This document shows, piece by piece, positions 45,394 to 55,459 of a stretch of DNA of 64,000 nucleotides; the first letter of the stretch is position 1, and each line of letters opens with the position of its first letter. The DNA comes from Bradyrhizobium sp. CCBAU 051011 (GTDB lineage Bacteria; Pseudomonadota; Alphaproteobacteria; Rhizobiales; Xanthobacteraceae), in the NCBI RefSeq assembly GCF_009930815.1, contig NZ_CP022222.1, forward strand, positions 8,102,501 through 8,166,500. The letters run 5' to 3'. Made by a program: the position numbers and the translations under genes. Below the pieces are notes generated by a model. That model made no database searches. It was not told the DNA's origin and worked only from the letters and a program-made list of their open reading frames with translations.

Positions 45394-45751
45394 GGAGATA
45401 GGGTTTACGGAAACTCTAAGTATGGTTTCGCCCGATGCAACTGTCGTCAGCGATGGTGATGTTAGCCAACTTGGCTGATAGAACTTCATAGCCTGCTACC
45501 ATGGAGGAGCAACGCGAAACTATTGCAGTCGACATGCTTGATTTCCTATCCGCCTTGTTGCAGCAGCTCTTCGAAGCACTTTCCGGCATGTACGATGTCG
45601 AATAGAACTGCTGTGCTGGGACGCTTGCAGTCCTGAGCTCGTGCTTTGGCGCAGCGCCCAAGACTACTAAGCATGAGTCCAGTCACCGGATATGCCCGCC
45701 CGCGCTCCCTCGCATTCGGAGACATGCACACCGAAATATTCATGGTGGGCG
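45394..45751. other. Gap between nolO and nodZ with a short unrecognised frame
   Basis: A minus-strand frame at 45546-45743 (65 aa, with STAVLFDIVHAGKCFEELLQ) is open but unrecognised. It may be the remnant of a gene lost between nolO and nodZ. Confidence 0.3.
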
Positions 45752-47797
45752 TTATACTTTCTCCAGCATTTGATCATTGTTTTGATGCACGCGAGCAGCA
45801 TGTGAAGGATGCAGCCGGAGGCAGCGTTTCTCCCATAGCCGCCGGAGCTCCTTAACGACAGTTTCACGCCTAGCCTGATCGAACGTATTAGTATCCAGGA
45901 GATCCCCAAGTACGGCTTCGCCCTCGATCTGCATCAGTAGATCGAACACGTCCTGTGAAATACGCACACTGTCACCGCTGGAGCGCCCTTTACGGATTTG
46001 GTACACCGTCTCCTGGCGATCTCGCGCTGTATAAGCGCGGACTCCTTGGAGTCGTGCATAAGGCGGCAATGAAACCGCGAGCGCGGTCCAATCCTCCAAC
46101 GTTGCCACCCGCTTTTTGACGAGGAACGGGCCGACCACAAGTCCATCCAGCTCTGTCGTCAGAAATGTGGTAATCGCATCTGCAACCGAATCCACGATCG
46201 GCTCGGCATTGTTGTTAAAGGACGTGTTGAGCAGAACTGGGATGCCCGTCCGCTTCTTGAACGAATTAATAACCTCCCAGTAGGCGGGATTTGTCTTGCG
46301 CGATACTGTTTGCAGTCGCGCAGTGCCGTCGACGTGCGTTATGGCACCGAGCACGCTTTGCTTGGAGTCGCGCACGCGAACGACAAAGTTCATAAAGGGA
46401 AATTCGCGCGTGCCGTCGGGAAGGTCGAAAAATTCGCTCGCATCCTCCTCCAGTACTGATGGCGCGAACGGTCGATAGCCTTCGCGCTTTTTGACCATCG
46501 CGTTGATCCGGTCCTTGTTTGCGGCAGGCCGAGGATCGGCAAGAATACTGCGGTTGCCAAGCGCACGTGGCCCGAACTCCGAACGACCCTGCACCCAGCC
46601 GATCACGGCGCCATTTGCCATCCACTCGGCTGCACTACCTGCCACGTCGTCGCTACGTTCGACGTCAAGATGTCCACCCCATGCCTCCAGTTCCTGCTGC
46701 ACGGCGCTCTCGCTCCCGAGATCAGGACCCCAGTAGACCTCCTGCAGCCGCTCGCGTGGGGCGGGCCGGCCCAGCTCATTAGACATCATTAGTGCAGCAC
46801 CCAACGCGCAGCCAGCGTCATGCGCCGCGGGTTGCACGAAGATGTCTTCAAAAAGCCCTGAATACAGCAGCTTGCCGTTCATAGTGCAATTGTGGGCTAC
46901 CCCTCCAGCCAGGCACAACCGCTTCATACCGGTGGCTTCGCGATGATGACGGAGAATGTGAAAGACGATCCTCTCCAAGGCTTCCTGCAATGAAGCACTC
47001 ACATCTTGATGCTGCTGTGTGAATGGCATTCCCTTTCGCCGGACCTGGATGCTCCGGCGCAGCGTCGGACCAATTCGGTCGAGATAGACGCGGTAGCCAC
47101 CATTGTCTAACAGTTCGTAGAACTGCTCAAAAAGCTCCCGATAAGGAGCCGGATCCCCGTACGGGGCGAGCCCCATTACCTTGTATTCATCGAATAAGCC
47201 GTAGCCGAGATACCGGATCGTCTCGAGATAAAATAGGCCGAGAGAATTATTCTCCGGGAAGGTCGCGAGTTGGGTCACTTCGGTTCCAGACCCCAGAGCT
47301 AACAGGCCGGAGAGAAAATCACCAGCGCCATCTATCGCGAGGATCAGACTTTGCTCGAAGCCAGACATCGCAAAGGCGCTTACGGCGTGCGCCTGATGGT
47401 GACTTACGAAAGAGACACGCGACGGATCGACCTCCGTACCAAACTCCTGCGCTAGTAAGTTACGCATCACCAGTTTGGCATCCAAAGGAATGGAAGCGTC
47501 CGGTTGGGACCCGAACAGGCTTTCGAGCATGGCGTTGCAATAGGTCTCGGTCGCGTAGAACGCGATACGATCGACGTCGCTGAGTTGGATCCCGGCGGCT
47601 GCAAGGCAGTATTCTATCGAACGGCTTGGGAGTTTGTTAGAGTGCTTAATCCGATTGAGGCGCTCCTCTTCAACGGCCGCTATCACGCGTCCGTCCCGGA
47701 CCAGCACCGCAGCGCCATCGTGCAGAAATGTGTTCGAAAACTCACGTGTGTCTTCATGGACTTTGTCTAGCCCGCCGCTCACCCCTAGACAGAACAT
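45752..47797 (-). CDS. nolO: Nod-factor carbamoyltransferase NolO
   Basis: 681 aa from the Met of MFCLGVSGGLDKV (47797), chosen because TGGAG lies just upstream; an ATG at 47809 would add four residues. It belongs to the NodU/CmcH carbamoyltransferase family: N-terminal kinase-like part with FLHDGAAVLVRDGRVIAAVE and LILAIDGAGDFLSG, and C-terminal YrdC-like part with SEFGPRALGNRSILADPR. NolO carbamoylates the non-reducing terminal glucosamine of the Nod factor (O-3/O-4) in related rhizobia. In B. japonicum the region was first described as nolMNO; here it is one uninterrupted gene. It follows nodJ by about 95 nt. Confidence 0.92.
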   Translation of the reverse strand: MFCLGVSGGLDKVHEDTREFSNTFLHDGAAVLVRDGRVIAAVEEERLNRIKHSNKLPSRSIEYCLAAAGIQLSDVDRIAFYATETYCNAMLESLFGSQPDASIPLDAKLVMRNLLAQEFGTEVDPSRVSFVSHHQAHAVSAFAMSGFEQSLILAIDGAGDFLSGLLALGSGTEVTQLATFPENNSLGLFYLETIRYLGYGLFDEYKVMGLAPYGDPAPYRELFEQFYELLDNGGYRVYLDRIGPTLRRSIQVRRKGMPFTQQHQDVSASLQEALERIVFHILRHHREATGMKRLCLAGGVAHNCTMNGKLLYSGLFEDIFVQPAAHDAGCALGAALMMSNELGRPAPRERLQEVYWGPDLGSESAVQQELEAWGGHLDVERSDDVAGSAAEWMANGAVIGWVQGRSEFGPRALGNRSILADPRPAANKDRINAMVKKREGYRPFAPSVLEEDASEFFDLPDGTREFPFMNFVVRVRDSKQSVLGAITHVDGTARLQTVSRKTNPAYWEVINSFKKRTGIPVLLNTSFNNNAEPIVDSVADAITTFLTTELDGLVVGPFLVKKRVATLEDWTALAVSLPPYARLQGVRAYTARDRQETVYQIRKGRSSGDSVRISQDVFDLLMQIEGEAVLGDLLDTNTFDQARRETVVKELRRLWEKRCLRLHPSHAARVHQNNDQMLEKV

Positions 47798-47891
47798 CTC
47801 ATTCTCCATTTATCGTAACACGAGGCCCAATTGGCCTGCCGAATTCGCGGTACTGCATCGTGTCTCAACATTGCGTTTGCGGAATATCGGG

Positions 47892-48680
47892 CTAGCGCAT
47901 CAGGCGCCGGCGAAACAGCGCGATCGAGAGAAAGAACGCCAGCACCGCGTAAATGCACAGTGCACCGATATGAAGGCCTATGCCGCCTGCCGGGACCCCA
48001 AGCATCACTGGGCGGATGAGGTCGACCGAATGTGCCAGCGGCAATAAGCTCGCCACGCGCTGAAATGCGCTGGGCATCTGGCTCACCGGAAAGACTGCGC
48101 CACACAGGAACACCATGGGTGTGACGACGAGAGTCTGGTAAAACACGAAGTAATCGTAGCTTGGCGCAAGCGATACGACGATCATCGCTAGGCTCGCGAA
48201 GACGAAGCCAGTGATTGCGATTGCTGGTATCGAATAGAGGATGGATGCCCACGCTGCGTAGCCCAGGGTCGCGGCAACCACTGCAATTGCCGTTCCGGCC
48301 AGAACGGATTTGGTGGCTGCCCAAGCCAATTCACCGAGAACGATGTCGCCGAGCGTGAGCTGTGTGCACAGGATTGCTTCCCAAGTGCGCTGAGCACGCA
48401 TGCGGGCAAACGCCGCATACATCGTTTCGAAGGTGGCGGCGGTCATGGCGCTAGTCGCGACCATCCCACCAGCCAGAAACGCAATGTATGAAGTGCCGTC
48501 GATGAGCCCCACAATTACTCCAAGGCCAAAGCCCAGGCCAAACAGATTAGTCATGGGATCGGCGAGATTGCCGAGAACCGATGCAAGCGCGACTTTCCTC
48601 CACGCCAGAAAGTTGCGACGCCATACAGCGACCCAGTTGTACGCGTTGGCGGGCATGACGGCAGCGTAACCTTCGCGCAT
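47892..48680 (-). CDS. nodJ: Nod-factor ABC exporter, membrane protein NodJ
   Basis: 262 aa. An ABC-2 type permease with about six membrane helices, for example [37 protein letters not shown] and [18 protein letters not shown]. It pairs with NodI to export lipochitooligosaccharides. It begins 3 nt after the nodI stop, so the two are translationally linked. Length is normal. Confidence 0.94.
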   Translation of the reverse strand: MREGYAAVMPANAYNWVAVWRRNFLAWRKVALASVLGNLADPMTNLFGLGFGLGVIVGLIDGTSYIAFLAGGMVATSAMTAATFETMYAAFARMRAQRTWEAILCTQLTLGDIVLGELAWAATKSVLAGTAIAVVAATLGYAAWASILYSIPAIAITGFVFASLAMIVVSLAPSYDYFVFYQTLVVTPMVFLCGAVFPVSQMPSAFQRVASLLPLAHSVDLIRPVMLGVPAGGIGLHIGALCIYAVLAFFLSIALFRRRLMR

Positions 48681-48683
48681 CGT

Positions 48684-49598
48684 TCAACTCTCCATTTCCC
48701 GCCCGGTCAGCCGCAAAAAGACATCCTCGAGATTCGCAGGACGCTGCAAAAGGCGTAGACCTGCGCGCCCGCGCAGATGCACGAGCACCTGCTCCGGATC
48801 TGGCGCATAGCAAAAAAGCGTTTCGCCGCTCACTTCGACATGCCGGGCATAGGGCCTGATCAGAGAAGATAGCTCGTGCGGATCGCCGCCATAGATCTCG
48901 ATCACTTGGCAGCCGATCTTCTCATCGATCAACGCGCGAGGCTCGCCTTCTGCGATCTTGCGTCCTGCCTCAAGCACGCACAGCCGATCGCACAACCGCT
49001 CGGCCTCTTCCATGAAGTGGGTGGTCAAAAGAATCGTCTTGCCTCGTGCCAGCAGCAATCGTAGGCGTTCCCAAATTAGGTGGCGCGCGTGCGGATCTAG
49101 ACCGGTGGTCGGCTCGTCCATCACCAACAGATGTGGGTCGTTGATCAGCGCACGCGCCAGCGTCAGCCGCCGCTTCATGCCGCCAGATAGTTCGGCGACG
49201 CGAGCATCCGCCTTGCCCTCCAGGCGAGCGAACTCGAGCAGCGCTGGCACAACTGCCTCGACCTCGCGTGCGCTCATGTTGAAGTAGCGGCCAAATACCA
49301 GCAGGTTCTCGCGGACGGTGAATTCCAGTTCGAGGTTATCGAACTGCGGCACCACGCCGATGCGCGCACGTGCCAGGCGAGCACGCGCCGGTACGGGCTC
49401 GCCGAGCACAGTCATCTTGCCGGTGTCCGGCGCTACCATGCCGAGAACCAAACGTGCAATCGTGCTTTTGCCCGCCCCATTTGGTCCGAGGAGGCCAAAG
49501 CACTCTCCCGACGCGACAGCAAGGGACAGCCCATCGACGACGATTTTATCGCCATACGACTTCCTTACGCAGCTAAGGTCGATTGCTACGGTGGACAT
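48684..49598 (-). CDS. nodI: Nod-factor ABC exporter, ATPase NodI
   Basis: 304 aa. ABC ATPase of the DRA family: Walker [20 protein letters not shown], signature [19 protein letters not shown], Walker [14 protein letters not shown] and switch His in [15 protein letters not shown]. It powers export of the lipochitooligosaccharide through NodJ. It starts 9 nt after the nodU stop. Confidence 0.95.
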   Translation of the reverse strand: MSTVAIDLSCVRKSYGDKIVVDGLSLAVASGECFGLLGPNGAGKSTIARLVLGMVAPDTGKMTVLGEPVPARARLARARIGVVPQFDNLELEFTVRENLLVFGRYFNMSAREVEAVVPALLEFARLEGKADARVAELSGGMKRRLTLARALINDPHLLVMDEPTTGLDPHARHLIWERLRLLLARGKTILLTTHFMEEAERLCDRLCVLEAGRKIAEGEPRALIDEKIGCQVIEIYGGDPHELSSLIRPYARHVEVSGETLFCYAPDPEQVLVHLRGRAGLRLLQRPANLEDVFLRLTGREMES

Positions 49599-49607
49599 AT
49601 GTTCATC

Positions 49608-51317
49608 TTAGACTGAAAGAAGGCGTTCGGCCGGCGATCGCTCACTTACGGCCGTTTTGGTCCATAGCAGGCCGTCGCACCAAATGTGTTCGACGCGTCC
49701 CCACTGGCAGGCTGCTGCGGCATCCGGAAAAAACCCACGTCCGTGGTGGTTGGCACTCGTATTGCACAGCAGCGGAATGCCCGTGAGTTCTTCATATTCG
49801 ATGAGGAGCTCCGCGATTTTGTGCGGAGAGGTTCTGGGAACGGTCTGCAAACGCGCAGATCCGTCGAGGTGCATAATAGCGGGGACTTTGTTCCACCATT
49901 CTGTCCGTGTCTGGTGATCGAAAAGCATGTAAGGATCCGGCGTTCCGGGGCTGAAAATTTCCGGCGCACGATCCTCCAGGCATATCGGCGCGACTGGCCG
50001 AAAGAGTTCACGGAGCTTGATGTCGTTGAGATGATCCTTCATTGCCGGCGAAGTCGCGGCTGCCAGAATGCTTCTGCCACCCAATGCTCGCGGTCCAAGC
50101 TCCGCGCGACCGGCGAGGAAAACCACGGGCTTGTTGCTCGCGAGGATGGTCGCAAGTTCACGCATACTGCATGGCGCAGCGTTCCATTCGGACGACACAT
50201 CGCTGGGTATTAGTGCCGGGCCACTGTAGACCGACCATTGCAGCGGCACGAATCCATTGGCCGCCGCCACTTCGGAGCAAGCGGCACCGATTGCTGAGCC
50301 GCTGTCATTCGGAAAGGGCGGCACCCAGACATCATCGAAAAGGCCAGTCGCACGTAGTGCACTGTTCCATTTGATATTGAGACCGCAGCCCCCGGCTATG
50401 CACAAATTGCGCGGTCCCGGAAAACACGAATGCCGCTCCAAAGCACTGGCCATTTGGCGGATAAGGAGACGCTCGAGGAAACAATGAAACGATGCAAGCA
50501 CATCTTCGGGCAGCTTATCTTCCAATCGGAGCTCGCTCGCCTCGAAGAAGTCGTGCATAGCCTCCAGTGAGGCCTCCTCGCTATTGACCTCCGCACGATG
50601 ACGAGGAGCATGCTCCGTGCCGCCCGCAAAGCGCTCCTCGTAGAGCTCCTGAAACACCGCCACGATGCCTTCATCAACAGACCCGAGTGCGATATAGGCC
50701 ATCAGCTTGCCGGCAACACCTAGGTCCCAGCTAGTACGGCTCGCCTGCCTATAGGGTCCGAAGTGATGGCCCGCAACAGCATAAGCATGGCCTATGATCG
50801 GAAACAGGCATTCGATGAAGTGCGCGCCGCGGGGTTCTACGTAGTAGAGCCGGGGAAAGATGCAGCCGTCCCATACCAGGCAGAACGCGGGGTGTCCGGC
50901 TTTGGCAAAAGGGCTCGTGCAGTATGCGGAGGCCACATGGCCTGTGACGTGCGGATAGCTTTTATAAGGAAAGACCCGGCCGTCGAGCATCAGGTTAAAG
51001 CCGTCGCGCGACGTGAGCAGGCCATTGGCAGTCCGTTCAACATACGGCGCCCCTTTGAGAGTGATAGGCGCGACCCCGCTGAGGACTTCGAATTGCGACT
51101 CGACCTGCCCGTCCCAGCCGTCGATGACGAACTGATCAACATCCTGCGGATCCAGACCATGCTCCGCCAAAGCGACAACAACTGCGTCAAGATTGTCGAT
51201 GGTTTGATACCGCGGATTGTTGCTCCGTTTCTCCTGCTCGATGCAAAAGACCAGCCGTCCGTCCTCAACCAGAGCAATCGCCCCGTCATGCGTCAGCTTG
51301 ATGCCGCAGATGCGCAT
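49608..51317 (-). CDS. nodU: Nod-factor 6-O-carbamoyltransferase NodU
   Basis: 569 aa. A carbamoyltransferase of the same family as NolO, with MRICGIKLTHDGAIALVEDG at the N-terminus and AELGPRALGGRSILAAATSP in the C-terminal part. NodU uses carbamoyl phosphate and ATP to carbamoylate O-6 of the non-reducing end sugar. The gene begins 9 nt after the nodS stop. NodU and NolO together imply that Nod factors could carry one or two carbamates. Confidence 0.94.
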   Translation of the reverse strand: MRICGIKLTHDGAIALVEDGRLVFCIEQEKRSNNPRYQTIDNLDAVVVALAEHGLDPQDVDQFVIDGWDGQVESQFEVLSGVAPITLKGAPYVERTANGLLTSRDGFNLMLDGRVFPYKSYPHVTGHVASAYCTSPFAKAGHPAFCLVWDGCIFPRLYYVEPRGAHFIECLFPIIGHAYAVAGHHFGPYRQASRTSWDLGVAGKLMAYIALGSVDEGIVAVFQELYEERFAGGTEHAPRHRAEVNSEEASLEAMHDFFEASELRLEDKLPEDVLASFHCFLERLLIRQMASALERHSCFPGPRNLCIAGGCGLNIKWNSALRATGLFDDVWVPPFPNDSGSAIGAACSEVAAANGFVPLQWSVYSGPALIPSDVSSEWNAAPCSMRELATILASNKPVVFLAGRAELGPRALGGRSILAAATSPAMKDHLNDIKLRELFRPVAPICLEDRAPEIFSPGTPDPYMLFDHQTRTEWWNKVPAIMHLDGSARLQTVPRTSPHKIAELLIEYEELTGIPLLCNTSANHHGRGFFPDAAAACQWGRVEHIWCDGLLWTKTAVSERSPAERLLSV

Positions 51318-51326
51318 AGTGTCTCC

Positions 51327-51950
51327 TCAGCAATTGGATTTAATGGACACTCGAACTGGATTCCGAAAGTAGACGAGCAAGCAGTCTTCGTTAGTCGATT
51401 CGCCCTGGCAGTGTACGCGCTCGACCTCGATCAACGTTTCATTGAGCACGGTGATGACCGCCTCGGCACCAGCAGCGTGCCCCCAACGCCTGCAGGCGGC
51501 ATCACGGGCCGATCCAAAGAGCAGATGCCCACCTGGCGCAAGCATCTGCACCAGATTGCGGATGGCCGCGCGTATCTTCGTTAAGTCGTCGAGGTAGTAA
51601 AGAACTTCCGCCACGACGATCAGATCGAACAGCTCTGGGGTCGAGAATTCTTGGATGTCGGAAGCTATCCACTTGATGTGCGACCACCTCTTCGTCCGTT
51701 GGCACGCTCGACCGATCGCTCGCGGCATAACATCAACCACCGTGAGCCGTTGACAGTGGGGTGCCAGCTTTTCTGTGAATGCGCCGGCTGCGCACCCGAC
51801 TTCCAGACCATGTGTAATAACCCCTTGGGCAAGCGACAGCCGGAGCATCTGTGTGTGACGCTCCCGCTCGAACGGATTACCGTCGAGTCGCCACGGATCG
51901 TCGCTCGCCAATTCGAGATCTAACGATTGATAATTCTTGTTTCGACTCAC
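51327..51950 (-). CDS. nodS: Nod-factor N-methyltransferase NodS
   Basis: 207 aa. SAM-dependent methyltransferase with motif I LEVGCAAGAFTEKLAPHC, an acidic strand end at LTVVDVMPRAIG, and FDLIVVAEVLYYLDD as motif II region. NodS methylates the amino group of the deacetylated terminal glucosamine made by NodB, before NodA acylation. It lies 27 nt after nodC. Confidence 0.94.
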   Translation of the reverse strand: MSRNKNYQSLDLELASDDPWRLDGNPFERERHTQMLRLSLAQGVITHGLEVGCAAGAFTEKLAPHCQRLTVVDVMPRAIGRACQRTKRWSHIKWIASDIQEFSTPELFDLIVVAEVLYYLDDLTKIRAAIRNLVQMLAPGGHLLFGSARDAACRRWGHAAGAEAVITVLNETLIEVERVHCQGESTNEDCLLVYFRNPVRVSIKSNC

Positions 51951-51977
51951 GATTTGTGCACCTAAATCGCTTTCAAC

Positions 51978-53330
51978 TCACTTGCCGCTGCAAATATTGT
52001 TCGACGCCACGAAACTCGAAGACCGGCGCGAAAGATCCTTGCGAACTGACCCAGCAATGACCGAACCTCCGTTAGCGTTTGGTCCAGCCATCGGGTTTGG
52101 GATGACGACCTGTGTTTCACCCTCGTTTGGTAAGTTTGAAGACTTGCGTGACAGCCAATCGCTATTGCTCAATGTGCACAGTGCATAGGCTTTCACGGGG
52201 AGTAACAGAAAGATGTTGATGAGTGTGTGCAGAGAAAAGCCGAGAAAGCGCAGTTCGCGAGCACGAAAGGCTGCGACGCTGCAGCGAACTACGGTCATTG
52301 ATGCGATAATCAGTCCTGTCCACCATGGTACTGTGGCTGTGATTGCGAGCTGCGCGAGCGCCGCCAGCGCTGAAACGGCGAGAAGTAGCGGGCCGAGATT
52401 CTGTCCGACTACATCTAGCGTTAGATAGCGATCAAGTTCGGGTAACAGGCGCAGCGCGAGGAAGGTGTCACGGAAAGTGCTGCGTGCCCAACGGAGTTGT
52501 TGGCGCAGATACGGCCCTAGCCTATCCGGAACCACTGTTGCCGCGACGGCGTCGGGAACGTACTCCGTTCGAAACCCTGCTTTCAACATGAGGATCGTGA
52601 GGTGGCGATCCTCACCGAAGTCGCTTGGCTTTCCGCGAAAAAACTGCGTCTCGTACTGATCTAGCAGCAAAAGGAGCGCGGAACGGCGGTACATGGCACA
52701 TGGGCCGCAACAGCACATAACGGCGCCGAAGCGAGCCTGTGCCGCGCGCTCTTCGTTGCAAGCCAACCAGTACTCCATGTCGATCAACCGGGTTAACCAG
52801 GTGTCGTTTCGGTTACTCGCCGTCAACTGACCCATGGCCGCCCCGATCGCCGGATCTTGCATCTTTCGTGCAAGTTTCGTGACTACATCGGCGGCGAGTA
52901 TCGTGTCCGAATCGACGTTGAGCACCAAATCTCCAGACGACCTTCGTATCGCAGCGATCTGCGCCTTCCGCTTTCCGACATTCTTTCGCAAAAGAATAAA
53001 GCTGAACCTCGGGTCGTCGGCGTAGGCGTGGTGAACGGGTGCTACAGCTTCGAGATTTGCGGAACCGTCATCAACCACATAGACCTGCAGTTTCCCGCCG
53101 TAGTCTTGGCCTGCAATGGATCTCAGACACGCCGATAGCGTGCGCGGGTCCTCGTTGAAGCAGGGGACGATGACATCCACGCTCGGCAAAGCGTCGGAAA
53201 CGACCACGTCATCCGAAGCCGATGAAACGTTTGTCGGCAGAGCATAAAGCACCTGAGCGCTTTTGTAGAAAGTCGAGAGCAGCGCATACAATGAAATAGC
53301 AACAGTGCTGGTCGTAGCAAGAAGATTCAT
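51978..53330 (-). CDS. nodC: Chitooligosaccharide synthase NodC
   Basis: 450 aa, somewhat shorter than the about 485 aa of B. japonicum NodC. A GT2 glycosyltransferase in the inner membrane: N-terminal helix (LLATTSTVAISLYALLSTFY), VDVIVPCFNEDPRTL, VYVVDDGS, LVLNVDSDT and the processivity motif QQLRWARST (QxxRW), then C-terminal helices (LGPLLLAVSALAALAQLAIT). It builds the GlcNAc backbone of the Nod factor from UDP-GlcNAc. The extreme C-terminus (NGGSVIAGSVRKDLSRRSSS) is hydrophilic. It begins 15 nt after nodB. Confidence 0.95.
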   Translation of the reverse strand: MNLLATTSTVAISLYALLSTFYKSAQVLYALPTNVSSASDDVVVSDALPSVDVIVPCFNEDPRTLSACLRSIAGQDYGGKLQVYVVDDGSANLEAVAPVHHAYADDPRFSFILLRKNVGKRKAQIAAIRRSSGDLVLNVDSDTILAADVVTKLARKMQDPAIGAAMGQLTASNRNDTWLTRLIDMEYWLACNEERAAQARFGAVMCCCGPCAMYRRSALLLLLDQYETQFFRGKPSDFGEDRHLTILMLKAGFRTEYVPDAVAATVVPDRLGPYLRQQLRWARSTFRDTFLALRLLPELDRYLTLDVVGQNLGPLLLAVSALAALAQLAITATVPWWTGLIIASMTVVRCSVAAFRARELRFLGFSLHTLINIFLLLPVKAYALCTLSNSDWLSRKSSNLPNEGETQVVIPNPMAGPNANGGSVIAGSVRKDLSRRSSSFVASNNICSGK

Positions 53331-53345
53331 GAGTGTGTCGATTGT

Positions 53346-54005
53346 TTAGTGAGGTTGAGGAAGCGAGCGAATTGAGAATCCGCGGCCATGCAATGCTGGA
53401 ATCAGGTGGGAAAGCGCCAAGACGGTCTGGTCGCGAACACGAGCATGACCAGCCCGTCCCAACTCCTCGGGAGGACATCCATCGTGCAAGAGCACGATTG
53501 CACCCGCCCGGACAGAGGCCAGCACAGCGTCGACAATCGCGTTAACGCCGGGACGAGACCAGTCTCGCGGATCTACCGACCAGTGCAGGGCGGCCAGTCC
53601 AGCCCTCGCCGACGTGGTGAGCACCTCTTTGCTCCACATCCCATAAGGCGCACGCATGTGCCGCAGCTGGGCCTGGGGGCACGCCATTTTGATGACCCTG
53701 CTCGCCGCTCGTATTTCATACTGCACTTCGGTGAGTTCGCATCTGGACAGGTCCGGATGCGTCATCGTGTGGTTTGCGACCTCGTGCCCTTCTGCGATCA
53801 TTCGTCGGATCAGCTTCGGCTGGTCCGCCGCGTACGCCCCGATGACGAAGAACGTTGCGGGCACTCGGTGTTCCGCGAGCACATCCAGGACATCCGGAGT
53901 GCACAGTGGATCGGGACCGTCGTCAAACGTCAGATAGACGCCGCGATCTTCAGTGCGGTCAGCGTATTCGCTGCGCACTTCGCATAAGCGTTCGAGGTAT
54001 GTCAC
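53346..54005 (-). CDS. nodB: Chitooligosaccharide deacetylase NodB
   Basis: 219 aa. Carbohydrate esterase family 4: catalytic Asp motif [15 protein letters not shown], zinc-binding [15 protein letters not shown] and LLHDGCP. It removes the N-acetyl group from the non-reducing end of the NodC product. The start overlaps the nodA stop by 4 nt, as in other Bradyrhizobium. Confidence 0.95.
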   Translation of the reverse strand: MTYLERLCEVRSEYADRTEDRGVYLTFDDGPDPLCTPDVLDVLAEHRVPATFFVIGAYAADQPKLIRRMIAEGHEVANHTMTHPDLSRCELTEVQYEIRAASRVIKMACPQAQLRHMRAPYGMWSKEVLTTSARAGLAALHWSVDPRDWSRPGVNAIVDAVLASVRAGAIVLLHDGCPPEELGRAGHARVRDQTVLALSHLIPALHGRGFSIRSLPQPH

Positions 54006-54634
54006 AGCTCCGGCCCGTTCCGATCAATCACCGTACCAGCCGGCCACTCGCTGATCGGCTGACCAATCGGCAGAACCAGGACAAGCACGTCCTCAACGCG
54101 CGTGGGCGATAAGTTCAGATACACATCCGGAAGGGTGGACCGCACGCGAACCCCCGAGATAATGGTTGCCAGACCGCGGCGGGCCAGCAACCTTGTAAGA
54201 TGTTCCTTCAGCGCATGCCGAACCGTGCCGAAACCGAACGGAACGCCCAGCTTCTGCAGTACTGGATACATCACGCGCATTGAGTGCGTGATTCCGAGTC
54301 CCTCGAGATCCGGACGTACCCCGTACAATCCTAGCTCGGCCACTAGTAGATCGATGTCTCCGATCTTGATGAAGCGGCGTAGCGCGCCGATATGAGCCGC
54401 TACGCCGCGTGCGTCGTAGCCGATTACACGGAGCTCAGGTCTCGCGCCGGCCCAACTTCGATAGTCTACGAATGGTTTGGCATTGAATTCTCCGGTGGGA
54501 CCATAGGTCTTTCGGAAGAAGTCGGAGAGTTCGATATGGTCGGCGAGGCGCAGTTCATTTTCCCAGACCACTCTCCACCGCACCGGCGAGCGCATGGAAA
54601 CACCTGCCGTAGAGCTGGACACGGCAATATTCAT
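54002..54634 (-). CDS. nodA: Nod-factor N-acyltransferase NodA
   Basis: 210 aa from the ATG at 54634 ([11 protein letters not shown]), with GCGAGGC upstream; the length equals B. japonicum NodA. An inner Met (54595, MRSPVRW) is the start used by shorter NodA proteins. Family blocks: [54 protein letters not shown] and [11 protein letters not shown]. NodA puts a fatty acyl chain on the free amino group made by NodB. It is the first main gene of the nod operon, about 770 nt downstream of nod box 1. Confidence 0.96.
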   Translation of the reverse strand: MNIAVSSSTAGVSMRSPVRWRVVWENELRLADHIELSDFFRKTYGPTGEFNAKPFVDYRSWAGARPELRVIGYDARGVAAHIGALRRFIKIGDIDLLVAELGLYGVRPDLEGLGITHSMRVMYPVLQKLGVPFGFGTVRHALKEHLTRLLARRGLATIISGVRVRSTLPDVYLNLSPTRVEDVLVLVLPIGQPISEWPAGTVIDRNGPEL

Positions 54635-54649
54635 AGTTGCCTCGCATTC

Positions 54650-55090
54650 ACTGTATGGCGTTTGACGATGGATCCGATGCACGCGCGTCGTTCGCTTTCG
54701 ATGAATGGCTTCACCGGGGACTGGGAAACGCTGGCTGCGGCCAGATGCTGCCATAGCAGGGGCCCGGCCACTCCAGCCCACTGAACATTCGCTATCAAGC
54801 AGGACGGGCTGAGAGGACGGCTGGATTGCAAGAGCTCATCCGCGCACTGGACTGATTCGCACTTTTCGCTGCTCAAGCAGAGTGCGCCTGTCAGCGCTTT
54901 ACGGACCGATGCGTCGCTATCCATGACGGAGATTACATCGAGCGCATGTGCCATTCGCACCAGATCCACTGGGGACTTCTCCTGCATTTTGCGCACGATT
55001 TGACTGCTATCGACACGCGATACATTTGGCCGGGTCGCAAAGGCATTTGGCGCCTGCAATCGGCAACTCCTGACTGATCGCCACGTTAGA
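54650..55090 (-). pseudogene. FixJ/NodW-type response regulator relics in the nodA leader
   Basis: The minus strand encodes SSQIVRKMQEKSPVDLVRMA, the C-terminal helix of a FixJ-family regulator. It is followed directly by ISVMDSDASVRKALTGALCL and [20 protein letters not shown], the start of a receiver domain. The phosphoacceptor position reads ANVQ where active proteins have a TDV-type Asp, and the receiver stops before completion. So two truncated regulators lie end to end between nod box 1 and nodA. The first part recurs at 39.6-39.7 kb. Confidence 0.65.
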
Positions 55091-55114
55091 GCGCAGTTGC
55101 GGGCCGCATCAATT

Positions 55115-55402
55115 CTACGGAGGTAAACGGCCAATATAGAAGCGACTAGAGAAGCTATACGAACGTTTACCGGCAGTGAGCGGTGAGGAGACCTGCGGCA
55201 CATCTGTCGCGTCGAGCCGCGGCGACGCAGTTTGCACAACCCATTGAAAACCCTGCCTCCAATGGACATGCGCTTCGATCGACACTCGGAGTGCAGCTGA
55301 GACTTTTTCGCGGAGCCAGGGCAACGACTGATAAGCATTCCTGATATGCCTGAAATTTTTGTTTGTCCCGACCGACGGCTTTGCTATCCGCCATTCGGCA
55401 AC
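55115..55402 (-). other. nodY-position leader of the nod operon
   Basis: Directly after nod box 1, one minus-strand frame is open and reads WRIAKPSVGTNKNFRHIRNA, LPWLREKVSAALRVSIEAHV, and ends SFSSRFYIGRLPP. B. japonicum has nodY in this place, but I cannot confirm identity from memory. No ATG lies between the nod box and this frame; a TTG near LPWL is a possible start. Part of the frame is recognisable at 39.3-39.5 kb. Confidence 0.4.
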
Positions 55403-55448
55403 ATTGGTAAAATCGATTATTTTTATTGAACTCATCCAAAGGATGGAT
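55403..55448 (-). promoter_or_regulatory. nod box 1, promoter of the nodABCSUIJ operon
   Basis: On the minus strand ATCCATCCTTTGGAT (ATC-N9-GAT) starts at 55448, and AATCGATTTTACCAAT ends at 55403. This fits the NodD-binding consensus. It sits in the gap between divergent nodD1 and the nod operon, 11 nt before the nodD1 ATG, so NodD1 could also control itself here. Confidence 0.92.
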
Positions 55449-55459
55449 AACTCCACGCC

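Noticed and set aside
45546..45743. Short frame between nolO and nodZ as a nol gene
   Set aside because: Unrecognised, no ribosome binding site; kept only as a note in the gap entry.
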